From Phaeosaccion multiseriatum (Eukaryota > Ochrophyta, other classes), in contig OZ218954.1 of the NCBI GenBank assembly GCA_965112735.1, positions 3,534,001 through 3,598,000 on the forward strand: DNA of 64,000 bases. Reading direction: 5' to 3'. A program made the position numbers and the translations under genes. Shown in pieces: positions 54,132-64,000 of this stretch. The notes under the pieces were generated by a model that saw nothing but the letters and a program-made list of their open reading frames with translations, made no database searches and was not told where the DNA came from. The stretch's first letter is position 1. Each line of letters opens with the position of its first letter.

Positions 54132-57100
54132 GAGAAGGATGAGTGCTCCCTCCCTCTCCGCCGGGCTATGGGCCAAGTCCATCCCTCCTTTCTTCTCGCC
54201 CTCCTCCAGTCTCTCCTTCACTGACTTACCTCGTCTCCGACAATCTCGAGTGCCTCTGGGGGCCCTCCCATCATGGCGGTCATTCCCGTGTCTACCCGCC
54301 ACACAAGCCCATCAGCAGCGCTGTTGATGCCCAGCTATAAAAAAGAGAAGAGAAGAGGAGGAGAGAGGAGAAGGAGGAGGGGGAGGAGAAGGGGGGGAGC
54401 AGGAGGAGGAGGAGGAGGAGGGGGAGGAGGGGGAGGAGGAGGAAGAGGAGGAGGAGGGAGACGAGGAGGAGGGAGACGAGGAGGAGGGAGACGACGACGA
54501 GGAGGAGGAGGAGGAGGAGCAGGAGGAGGAGGAGGAGGAGGAGGAGGAGGAGGAGGAGGAGGAGGAGGAGGAGAAGAGAGTATGCAAAACTCGTCAGTAT
54601 CATCCCTCGGCGCACGGTAGTGTATCTCTCTCTCAGCTGCAGAGGCCAAAAGCTCTCTACCGCCTTTCTTTTTTTAAAAATAGCCTCCAAATGTGACTCT
54701 CTTGTCCGTCTGTAAAAGCTGTAACGTCAGGTGTAACGTCAGATGTAACGTCAGGTGCCGTCCTTCCCCCTTACCCTCTGTGGCGTGTGTCCCACGATCA
54801 TCCTCTCGCAGCCCGTGCGTTTCAACACCTCCACCAGCTGAGAGCGGTGCTCCACTCCAAGGTCACGGGAGTCCGGGGTGCTGAGGGTAGGGGACCAAGG
54901 GAAGGAGGGAGGGAGAGAGGGAGGGTGGGAGGGAGGGATAGAGGGAGGGAGAGAGGGAGGGAGGGAGGGAGGGAGGGAGGGAGGGAGGGAGGGAGGGAGG
55001 GAGGCAGGGGAGGAGGAAGGGAGGGAGGGAGCGGGGGAGTGAGAGGGCGGGGGGAGGGATAAGACAAGAGAGTGAGAGGGTGGGGAATAGTAAGAAGTAC
55101 GTATTGGGAGTGTGGGCATGGGGCATCGTACAATGCCGCTAGACGTGGGTACGGGGGGGGCTACTTTGGTTTAGGTTACGTCCTTCCGAAACCGAGCTGT
55201 CCAAAACATACACACACACCTTGCACCCTCTCTCTCTGTGCTCTCTCTGTGCTCTCTCTCTCTCTCTCTCTCACTCACTCCCATCCGCTCACCATCCATC
55301 CACACGCCCACCCTACCCACCTGTAAACCCTGCTCCACACAAGGCTCTCCCCCCCGAGGAGTATCTCGGGGGGTCTGGTGAGGCCGACGAGCCACTCCCA
55401 AGCCATGGTGTTCATCTCCTCCATGCTGTGCTCGTCGAGGTGATCAGGAAGCAGGCCTGCATGCACCAGCAGGTTGGGGCCCACCTGAGCACAGTCGAAT
55501 CCGAGCCGCCATTTGAGGACGGGGCAGTCGTTATAGACAGAGAGAGAGTGTGTGTGTATGTGCATGTGAGTGTGTATGTGTGCCCGCGCGTGTGTGTGTA
55601 TGTGCGTGCGTAGCAGGGACGCTTGCTCGCTGACTTACTGACCTTCAGCACTGCGCTGTGTCCGGACAGGAGCTTTCCCACAGGGCCCTGTGTGAGAGAG
55701 GGAGATACATAAAGGGAAGAGAAGCGTAATATGCATTAAAATATTCCGTGGAACATTAAAAAGGAGCGGAATCAGGGACGGAATCAGAATAAGGCTAGCG
55801 AGAGGGCTGGCATGGCCAGGACACTCTCTCGCTGCTCACCCACTCACCAACTCGCTCGGCACTCCCTCCCTCCCCTGCGCAGTCCCTCCCCCCTCCCCTC
55901 CCCCTCTCCCTCCTTCCCTACCTCTCTCCCTCCCTCATTCCTTCATTCCCTCCCTCCCTCCCTCCGTCCGTCCGTCCGTCCCTCCCTCCCTGCCCGCCAC
56001 CCTCCTCCCCCCCTCCCTCACTCACCCTTGGGTTCATGGCTGCCACTCTGCACTTCATCCAGTCTTCGTACCCTCCGAGCTTCTCTTCATACCATTTATC
56101 GCCGAAGGTCGAGTCAAGTTCCTGAAGGGAGAGGAGCAAGGTGTGTGTGTGTGTGTGTGTGTGTGTGAGTGTATGTGCGCGCGTGAGTGTACTCTCCCTC
56201 CCTCTGTCTCCCCTCCCTCCCTCACTCACTCACTCACCGGTCTGAGCTGTTCAAAGGGCGGGAAAGCATCATGAGTGGCCATGGAGTGGTCACCCCTGCG
56301 GGATTAGGGACAACGGAGGGAGGGGAGGGAGGGGGGAAGGTAGGAAGGGTAGGAGGAGGGCAGGGAGGGAGAGGGGACAGAAAGAGGGGGAGAGAGAGGA
56401 GAGAGAGACATAGAGTCAGAGAGAGAAATGAGATTTTCGGAGAGGAGAAGAGCCAAACACACTCGTCAGGGCACACCCACGTAAGGTCACGTAAGACCGG
56501 CGCTACGTTGGGAGAGAGGGTATACTTTCGTTCACAAATGTCAAATATCAATCCTCCTCAAGTCTGCAAGAGGCAGAGAGTCTGCTGCAAACGCGCTCCG
56601 GAACCCCTCCCGTCAGTTCCTCCGTCAATCTCCCAATACATTCATCCACCCGCGGAATAATAATCTTCATTTCCACTGGTCGGGGAGGGAAGTGGAAGGT
56701 GTATTCTTTGTGTTCCGTGTGTTCCGTTCCGTCTACTTACAGAGCGTTCATAACCTGATGAGGGATTGATAGATTGGAAGGCACGCGGAAGGGAGGAGGG
56801 AGGAGTTGATGATTCAAAAGTGATTGAGTCATTGGCATATGACAACAAGAAGGGAGGACTGACTTATTCATTGGGACATATACACTAGAGGAATACTAGA
56901 GGAATGAGGGATTGAGTCACAAGTGATTGATTCATTGGACCATGGCGCCTCGGCCCCCACCCCTGTGCCCTGTGCCTTCTGCTGCCATCTGCTGCCATCT
57001 GCTACCCCTCCACCCACCACCTCTCTGTGCCTCCCTCCACTCTCATCCTCTCCCTCCCTCTCTGTCTCTCTCGTCCTCTCTCTCTCTCCCCCCTCCTCCC

Positions 57101-59956
57101 TCCCTCCCTCCTCCTCCCTCTCTCACTCACCTCGTGGTTTCCGAGCAAGGTGTGCACGGAACCTCCCGCCTTTTCTGCCTGTAAGGCGAGTACGTAGAGC
57201 CATTCCTCAATGTCAAGGTCCCTGTCTCCTCGATCGAATATGTCCCCACACTGATGAGGCAAACACGCGCAGGTAAGGTGAGCCAGAGATGAGGCACAGA
57301 GAGAGGAGGAGCGGGGGAGGGGTAGCCCTTTCAATTCTGTAACGACCATGCAACGACCATGCAAAGTCATGCACACAAAGTCATACACACGCCCACACAG
57401 GGACACCCACACCCACACACACACATACACCCACACACACACATACACCCACCCACCCGCACACACGCACACACACACACCCTCACCCACACAAACACCC
57501 TCCCCCACGCCCACACTCACACTCGCACACACATACACACATACATACACACACGCACCTGCACCAGCACCGCATCCCCCCCTGCCCAATTGTCGCTTTC
57601 GTCGATGAGATTCGACATTTTAAGGCACTTTTGCAGTGCGTCTAGAGGGGGTGAGGGACAGGCAACGACAGTCAGAGCAGCGGTGGGAGGAGGAGGAGGA
57701 GGAGGAAGAAGAAGAAGAAGAAGAAGAAGAAGAAGAAGAAGAAGAAGAAGAAGAAGAAGAAGAAGAACAGGAGGAACAGGAGCAGGAGCAGGAGCGAGAA
57801 GATGAGGAACAGGAGGCGGAGGAACAGGAGCATGAGCAGGAGCAAGAAGAGGAGGGAGGAGAGGAAGAAGAGGAGCAGGAGGCGGCGGCGGAAGGGGGCA
57901 GGAGGAGGAGGAGGAGGAGGAGGAGGAGGAGGAGGAGGAGGAGGAGGAGGAGGAGGACAGACACACACGGGATATCTCCCCCTCGCTATGTCAAAACAGA
58001 GTATCATCTCTCCCCCCCCCGTACTCGACTTACAGGGTACGGACGTCTACCTGTCCCCCTGTGTTCCCTCTCTGTGTCTCCCTTCTCTTTTCTCTCTGTG
58101 TGTCCCTCTCTCTCTTTTCTCTCTCCCTCTCTCTCTCTCTCTCTGCCCCTCTCAATCTGTTCTCTCCCCCCCTCTCTTCTCTCTCTCTGCCCCTCTTCTC
58201 GCTCCGTGTCCCCCTCTCTTCTCTCTCTCTGTCTCAAGATTTCACCCTCTCTCTCTCTGTCTCCCTCTCCCTCTCCGTCTCACCCTCTCACACTCCCTAC
58301 CCTTCTCTCTCCACCCTGGGGGTAGGAGTACCAGCAAACCTCACCTCTGTCTCCGTGAATGTCGCCGAACACGACAAGCCTGTTGGGCATCGGCACCTCC
58401 GTTGGCGGTAAGCGATACTTACCGTACGAGCTCACACGTCGCCCATCCATTCCTAAGTAGAGGTGGGTATGCGAGCACGTGTGCGTGGGTGGGGGCGGCG
58501 GTACAAAGTGAGAGGGAGAGAAGATAGAGAGGAGAGGAAGAAGGGATCATGTCCAGATTTGGCTTGCGGGCCACTCTCTCCCCTCCGTGTTGCAAGCCAA
58601 AGCCGGACATACACGTAGAGAGAGAGAGATTTACCCTCCAGTCTTCGCTATCCCACCCCGCTCCAACGTCCAATACCCTCGACCAAAAGGTTGCCACAGG
58701 GCACATTGCCCCCTCTTTCTGACACTCCCCATTCCTCCCCCCCTCCCAGGCTCACTTCCTCCCTCCGTCCGTCCTACGTCACCCCCTCCCTCCCTCACAA
58801 GCGTTGTTGTCTCACCTCCTACTGGCGGGTCTGCCTGAGACACGGAAGACAAGTGTGCCTTCAGAGAGGAGCCACCTACCCCGCGGCGACCGTAGCCCCT
58901 GCTGCCACCATTTTTCATGCCCATATGACTCCCACTGCTACTGGTGGTGGTGGTGGTGCTGCTGCTGCGAATTCTATCAAAGCCGGTGCCGGTGCTGAAA
59001 CGGCGCCTGCTGCTGCCGCAACCGTGCTGCTGCTGCCCTCCGGCACAGGGGGGTGTTCTGCTTGTACAGTACATGACACTGCAACAGGGGGAGAGGGGAG
59101 AAGGGGGGGAGGGGGGCTTGGCTTCCAGCAGCAGCGGCTTCTAGGGAGAGACACTATTGCTGCGTCGAAGGGCGATTCTCTTGCCTCCTGCCCCAGATGG
59201 ATTGTGCTCGCAGTTTGAATAGAATCGACCCCACTCCATCCTCGCCACTCACGCGCTCACTCACATCCTAACTAGGTCACGCACTCACTATATCACGCAC
59301 TCACTCTCCCACTCACTCACTCACTCACTCCCCCACTCACTCACTCACTCAGCTCACACTCGCTCAACACACTCACTCCATTCACGCACGTACCTTGTAG
59401 CCATTGAGCTCGACGATGACACTGCTGATGACGATGTGGAGAAGAGGGAAGAGGGTGAGACGAATGCCAGCCCTCGCCGCCGCTGCTGCTGCTGCTGCTG
59501 CTGTTGCGGCCTGCGCTTTACGGAGTTGGCTCCTCCTGGTTTTTTTCTTCCTGCATGCTCCTCACGGGCCCCGGCCACGGCCGACAGAGCAGCAGCACGT
59601 ATCAGCCCATACGGCTTGACTAAGCTCTGCTGAGATGCCTGCTGATGCTCCTGCTGTTGCTGTTGCCCATGGATGCCTGCGGGATGGGGGTGGGGCAAAG
59701 GCTGATGCTGATGAAGGTGCTGCTGCTGTTGGTGCTGAAAGCGTGCGGGCGTTCCTCGGCCGCTGAAGAGGCTGCTCCCGGTGAGGATCGCCGCTCGCCC
59801 CGCTGCAGCGACAAAGGTGTGCAGGAGGCTGGGGCGAACGACAGAGAGGGCCCGCATGCTCTTCACACGAGGTGATTTGAGTGAGGAGGAGAATTGCCAT
59901 CCTGTGACTCCGGTGAACCATCTCCTCCACCACGCACGCGCAGCAGCCGAATCCAT
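53864..59956 (-). CDS. Shewanella-like (SLP) protein phosphatase, PPP family
   Basis: Metallophosphatase of the SLP class, found in bacteria, plants, algae and apicomplexans. Exons on the minus strand, as inferred: 59956-59394, 59078-58816, 58714-58635, 58417-58345, 57641-57559, 57250-57131, 56754-56741, 56295-56238, 56121-56026, 55687-55643, 55484-55321, 54880-54775, 54334-54230, 53974-53864. From exon 58417 on every phase joins. Metal and catalytic motifs: VVFGDIHGDRDAL, WAGGDAVLVQCGDIFDRGD, LLGNHEVMNALGD, NLLVHAGLLPDHL, ERMIVGHTPQR; the family ending VWRVDTGMTAMMGGPPEALE is present. The first exon is basic and Gln-rich (ARAWWRRWFTGVTGWQFSSS) and may be an organelle-targeting presequence. 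Exons 2 and 3 are low complexity and less sure. The start lies 106 bp from the divergent ankyrin copy 5. Confidence 0.9.
54350..54575. repeat. GGA/GAG trinucleotide tract, intronic
   Basis: Imperfect GGA repeats with ACG interruptions in the phosphatase intron between exons 54880-54775 and 54334-54230; pyrimidine tract on the coding strand just ahead of the acceptor. Confidence 0.9.
56741..56754 (-). other. 14-nt microexon of the SLP phosphatase
   Basis: Coding strand: CATCAG | GTTATGAACGCTCT | GTAAGT. It joins GGAAACCACGAG (GNHE) to GGGTGACCAC, giving GNHEVMNALGDHSMA. Without it the downstream exon begins GGG TGA and stops. With it the family sequence GNHE-V-M-N is restored. Both splice sites are canonical. 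Confidence 0.8.
57690..57960. repeat. GAA and GGA trinucleotide tracts, intronic
   Basis: (GAA)n of about 20 units (57703-57766), an interrupted GAG/CAG zone, then (GGA)n (57900-57957). They lie in the phosphatase intron between exons 58417-58345 and 57641-57559. Confidence 0.92.
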
Positions 59957-60004
59957 CCGCGAATCCGCTGGAAATCACAGATGTCATTTTTTTGAATTAA
60001 AAAA

Positions 60005-60043
<39 letters not shown>

Positions 60044-60062
60044 AGGGTCTTATTATCATAGC
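59957..60062. promoter_or_regulatory. 106-bp divergent promoter region with (TC)16
   Basis: Separates the opposed starts of the phosphatase and ankyrin copy 5. A (TC)n tract at 60010-60042 dominates it, bordered by an A/T-rich block (TTTTTTTGAATTAAAAAAAT). A shared pyrimidine-tract promoter is possible. Confidence 0.4.
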
Positions 60063-62126
60063 ATGGTGGGAATTAAGGAGGCGCTGAAGCTCATTCAAGA
60101 GTGGGTTGATGGGAGCAGCAGTAAGGGGAAGGGCGTTGGTGTGGGGGAACTTTCGCTTTGCTTGGCAGCCGTGCTGACCACCATCGACTTTGAGTCCCTG
60201 AAGACGAAGAAGGGCCAAACCCCTCTACACGCTCTTGGTGAACTGGATAGGAGTGCCATAGAGGGCAGGAATCTGCAGATGCGGGGAAGCGTGAAGCTAC
60301 TGAAGGACTGCGGGCTGGACATTGATGCGAGAGAAAGAGAATACGAAATGGATGGAGAAGTAGAGCTAGATAGGGGTGATGGCATGACCCCGCTGGTCCA
60401 AGTTGTATGCAACGGGCACTTCGATTTGGTGCAGGGGCTTGTGGAGCAGGGGGCAGATGTGAACAAGTGTGTTTATGGAGGCTTTTTTCCCTTGACAGCA
60501 GCTGCTGGTGGTAGAGACAATTGGGGCTGCTCGTACAGCTGTGACCCCATGATCATATCGTACCTGATGGAGCATGGGGCCAGGGTGGAGGACAGTAAGG
60601 CCTTGGACAGTGCCGCAGCAGCTGGTTGTCCTGAGTCTGTGGGGATACTACTCAAGGCTGGGGCCGAGGTGAATGAGCAACACGTATGGGAAACACCAGC
60701 CCAGTGTTGCTGTGGGGGGCAGGGCAACGGCAGCACTAGCGAGAGATTGAAGGCCCTGTACTTGCTGCTGGAGGCAGGAGCTGATTTGAACGTGAAGGAC
60801 AGATATGGTCTGTCTCTCTTGCACAAAGCCGCTTCTGCTGGTTACAGTGAACTCATCGACGAGCTCGTCCGTCGAGGGCTGGAGGTGGACACGAAGGACT
60901 CTGGTCAGCTTACTCCTCTGCACTTCGCTACTACGGACGGAAATTCCTCAAGTGTGAAGGCGCTCATCCGCCTCGGTGCCTCCCTCGACGCTGTTGATTC
61001 CAATAAGAACACGCCGCTCCACAGTGCTCTGCAGTACGGGAAGGAGGACATTGCTGCCGAGCTGATCGACGCAGGAGCCAACGTGAACGCCAAGCGAGAC
61101 GGCAACATTGCACCCCTTCACCTGGCAGCGGTATGGGGCAACATGAGGCTTACGTACCTCCTGTTGGAGGCTGGGGCTGAGGTCGACGCGCTGACCAACA
61201 CGGGAAGCAGCTCCTTGATGGTGTGCATGGCTCCTGAGAAGGACGACAACGTTTCAAACCTGTTCCGGTACGACGGTCCACCGAGAGAGTCCAAGGAACA
61301 GAGGGAGAAGGTGGCGGGGCTCCTGCTGGAGATGGGCGCTGCGGTCAGCAAGTCAGTCATGGCTCTGGTGGGCGAGAGCGATTGTGGGGACGTCATTGGG
61401 GCGCATTTCAGTAAGGAAAGGGACGCACGAGATACTTCTGATCGTGTTTGCAATACCATAGCTGGACACATCTCTTCCGGCTCTGCCTACTCTGAGGCCG
61501 CCAAGGAGGGCCGTGTGGTGAGAGTGCGTTTGGTAGACAGGACAACGGGGAAGAGAAAGGAGACGCAGTACACACTGAGTATACCCCTGATGGAGCTGCT
61601 GATGGACAAGACTGAGGGAGAGGGAGGGAGCTCTGACGGCTCGGACAGGCATGACACGGCTGCAGGCAGTCTCCCCACCATGCTGGACCCGTCGGGGCGT
61701 GGCTTCATGGGCATCAAGGGCAAGGCCAAAGACGAGGTGGAGGTAACGGTTGACGGAGTGGACTTTACTGAGGATGGCTTTGCAGCTGTGGTGCAGTTCG
61801 TCACGACGGGTAGCGTCAAGAGCCTGCTTACCCGAGGGCGCCATGGGCAGATGAGCAGTAGCACCAGCTCCGAGACGGCCGGTGGCGGCGGCGACAGAAG
61901 AGGTGGTGGGAGTAATAGTGAGGAAGCATTAGGAGAGAGGAAGAGTGAGCGTGTGAAGCTGTTTGACGATGTGAGAGCGGAGCAGGCTCTGCAGGCAGCG
62001 GGCTTCTTCTGCATCGAGGCCATGTCGAGGGAGGTGAAGGCGCTCATGACTCTCTACGGCTTTGAGCTGGGCAAGGAGACGGACGACGAGCCGCGGAGGA
62101 AGCGAAGCAGAGGAGTAGATCCTTAA
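60063..62126 (+). CDS. Ankyrin-repeat/BTB-like protein, dispersed copy 5
   Basis: Single-exon, 687 residues, same architecture as copies 1-3 but clearly diverged over the first two thirds (MVGIKEALKLIQEWVDGSSS; extra residues before the second repeat). The C-terminal insert is nearly identical to copy 2 (GRHGQMSSSTSSETAGGGGD, SNSEEALGERK). It ends DEPRRKRSRGVDP, keeping a basic patch. It lacks the conserved ~500-bp leader and 3' flank of the tandem units, so it is regulated differently. The frame is intact. Confidence 0.85.
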   Translation: MVGIKEALKLIQEWVDGSSSKGKGVGVGELSLCLAAVLTTIDFESLKTKKGQTPLHALGELDRSAIEGRNLQMRGSVKLLKDCGLDIDAREREYEMDGEVELDRGDGMTPLVQVVCNGHFDLVQGLVEQGADVNKCVYGGFFPLTAAAGGRDNWGCSYSCDPMIISYLMEHGARVEDSKALDSAAAAGCPESVGILLKAGAEVNEQHVWETPAQCCCGGQGNGSTSERLKALYLLLEAGADLNVKDRYGLSLLHKAASAGYSELIDELVRRGLEVDTKDSGQLTPLHFATTDGNSSSVKALIRLGASLDAVDSNKNTPLHSALQYGKEDIAAELIDAGANVNAKRDGNIAPLHLAAVWGNMRLTYLLLEAGAEVDALTNTGSSSLMVCMAPEKDDNVSNLFRYDGPPRESKEQREKVAGLLLEMGAAVSKSVMALVGESDCGDVIGAHFSKERDARDTSDRVCNTIAGHISSGSAYSEAAKEGRVVRVRLVDRTTGKRKETQYTLSIPLMELLMDKTEGEGGSSDGSDRHDTAAGSLPTMLDPSGRGFMGIKGKAKDEVEVTVDGVDFTEDGFAAVVQFVTTGSVKSLLTRGRHGQMSSSTSSETAGGGGDRRGGGSNSEEALGERKSERVKLFDDVRAEQALQAAGFFCIEAMSREVKALMTLYGFELGKETDDEPRRKRSRGVDP

Positions 62127-62256
62127 GGGCACAGTTGTGGTGGTATTAAATGTATGATGTTTCTCCGTCCACAGTTCAGAGCTTCCCCCGTCTTGTTGGT
62201 AGATGTCAATTATTATGTATCACGCCCACGGATCACGTCGTCTTCTTCTTCTTCTT

Positions 62257-63475
62257 CCTCCTCCTCCTCCTCCTCCTCCTCCTCCTCCTCCTCCTCCTCC
62301 TCCTCCTCCTCCTCCTCCTCCTCCTCCTCCTCCTCCTCCTCCTCCTCCTCCTCCTCCTCCTCCTCCTCCTCCTCCTCCTCCTCCTCCTCCTCCTCCTCCT
62401 CCTCCTCCTCCTCCTCCTCCTCCTCCTCCTCCTCCTCCTCCTCCTCCTCCTCCTCCTCCTCCTCCTCCTCCTCCTCCTCCTCCTCCTCCTCCTCCTCCTC
62501 CTCCTCCTCCTCCTCCTCCTCCTCCTCCTCCTCCTCCTCCTCCTCCTCCTCCTCCTCCTCCTCCTCCTCCTCCTCCTCCTCCTCCTCCTCCTCCTCCTCC
62601 TCCTCCTCCTCCTCCTCCTCCTCCTCCTCCTCCTCCTCCTCCTCCTCCTCCTCCTCCTCCTCCTCCTCCTCCTCCTCCTCCTCCTCCTCCTCCTCCTCCT
62701 CCTCCTCCTCCTCCTCCTCCTCCTCCTCCTCCTCCTCCTCCTCCTCCTCCTCCTCCTCCTCCTCCTCCTCCTCCTCCTCCTCCTCCTCCTCCTCCTCCTC
62801 CTCCTCCTCCTCCTCCTCCTCCTCCTCCTCCTCCTCCTCCTCCTCCTCCTCCTCCTCCTCCTCCTCCTCCTCCTCCTCCTCCTCCTCCTCCTCCTCCTCC
62901 TCCTCCTCCTCCTCCTCCTCCTCCTCCTCCTCCTCCTCCTCCTCCTCCTCCTCCTCCTCCTCCTCCTCCTCCTCCTCCTCCTCCTCCTCCTCCTCCTCCT
63001 CCTCCTCCTCCTCCTCCTCCTCCTCCTCCTCCTCCTCCTCCTCCTCCTCCTCCTCCTCCTCCTCCTCCTCCTCCTCCTCCTCCTCCTCCTCCTCCTCCTC
63101 CTCCTCCTCCTCCTCCTCCTCCTCCTCCTCCTCCTCCTCCTCCTCCTCCTCCTCCTCCTCCTCCTCCTCCTCCTCCTCCTCCTCCTCCTCCTCCTCCTCC
63201 TCCTCCTCCTCCTCCTCCTCCTCCTCCTCCTCCTCCTCCTCCTCCTCCTCCTCCTCCTCCTCCTCCTCCTCCTCCTCCTCCTCCTCCTCCTCCTCCTCCT
63301 CCTCCTCCTCCTCCTCCTCCTCCTCCTCCTCCTCCTCCTCCTCCTCCTCCTCCTCCTCCTCCTCCTCCTCCTCCTCCTCCTCCTCCTCCTCCTCCTCCTC
63401 CTCCTCCTCCTCCTCCTCCTCCTCCTCCTCCTCCTCCTCCTCCTCCTCCTCCTCCTCCTCCTCCTCCTCCTCCTC
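62257..63475. repeat. Giant perfect (CCT)n / (AGG)n repeat, 1.2 kb
   Basis: About 406 uninterrupted CCT units over 1219 bp, preceded by (CTT)n. Three long open frames (poly-Pro, poly-Ser, poly-Leu) and the reverse poly-Glu frame are artefacts. It begins 130 bp downstream of ankyrin copy 5. A mirror-symmetric polypurine/polypyrimidine tract of this length can form triplex (H-)DNA. Confidence 0.97.
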
Positions 63476-64000
63476 GCTGACTTCGCTACTGCCGGTACGC
63501 ATTCTTACGCACCAGCCACAAGAAGGGAGGATTTAAGAAGGAGTCCTCTCGCTCTCTCAAGAGAGAATAGACAGCGCGGGCTGAGCAACAACCAGCCAAA
63601 TCGATAGATACTAGTACCTAAGGTGAAGGACACTTCAGCTGCTCTCGCCCAGCCGCGTTATACACATCCATCAAGCCGCGAAGGAGGCACACCCAGCCAA
63701 GAGAGGGCAAAATAGGGGGAACAAGAGCAGCCAGGGACGGGGGGTGTCTGCACGGCTGGGAGGGTGAGTGAGACTTCCTTACACCATAGCCAAATCATGA
63801 TCCACGGATCACATCATGCATCAGCCAGCCACATCCATGACTTTTCGTGATTTCGCGACGCTGGTACCTAGCTAGTGCTCGGCGGAGCAGTGGCACCCCG
63901 CCCCCAGTGACAAAACGTCATAAGCGTCACGTTCTTGGTTGGTCGTCGCCAGCTGGCTCTGATTCCCACCTCCCACACGTACAGTGGTAGAGCTGACCCT
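63476..64000. other. Gene-free right edge
   Basis: No recognised gene or repeat family. A local near-repeat of ATGATCCACGGATCACATCA resembles the ATCACG block before the CCT tract at 62220. Confidence 0.4.

Noticed and set aside
62150-63607. Long open frames of poly-Leu, poly-Ser, poly-Pro and poly-Glu
   Set aside because: All are produced by one CCT trinucleotide repeat read in different frames.

Overview
This window is nuclear DNA from an intron-rich protist: GT-AG introns rich in simple repeats, GC-rich coding sequence, and signal or anchor sequences of eukaryotic type. A secreted periplasmic-binding-protein-like gene, a Shewanella-like (SLP) protein phosphatase and a LYR-type complex I subunit fit an alga or a related alveolate/stramenopile. 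The species cannot be fixed from sequence alone. No CRISPR, operon, rRNA or tRNA was found.

Layout. 1-1721 is gene-free and carries a 64/67-bp tandem repeat. 1722-9634 (-) is a multi-exon, membrane-anchored PAF-acetylhydrolase-type lipase. 9904-13086 (+) is a DHHC palmitoyltransferase and 13611-19184 (+) is SPB1, the FtsJ-type rRNA 2'-O-methyltransferase. 19680-20248 is a foldback element with long inverted arms. 20798-29153 (+) holds three tandem single-exon ankyrin/BTB-like genes spaced 3164 bp apart. 29844-35230 (-) is a complete HID1 homologue. 35608-38474 (+) is a secreted binding-protein-like gene. 39345-40215 holds a small unknown ORF and a short degenerate fragment. 40243-44226 (-) is a sugar-porter MFS transporter. 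44514-47692 (+) is a divergent cyclophilin. 49289-51258 (-) is a fourth ankyrin/BTB copy, frameshifted near its start. 51780-52603 (+) is NDUFA6 (complex I, LYR family). 53864-59956 (-) is an SLP phosphatase with a 14-nt microexon. 60063-62126 (+) is a fifth ankyrin/BTB copy. 62257-63475 is a perfect CCT repeat of about 1.2 kb.

The conserved genes are unrelated housekeeping functions: ribosome biogenesis, Golgi trafficking, respiration, transport, lipid hydrolysis and signalling. Several are arranged as head-to-head pairs with 100-550 bp between start codons, suggesting shared promoters. The unusual material is (1) the ankyrin/BTB family, with tandem and dispersed copies and mosaic patches that suggest gene conversion, and (2) short motifs, chiefly GTTGGTGATACAG and GATGGCAGTGGATGG, found in opposite orientations at intron ends in unrelated genes, as expected of introner-like intron-generating elements.

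Exon coordinates were derived by hand from splice signals, reading frame and remembered family conservation; no alignment was run.
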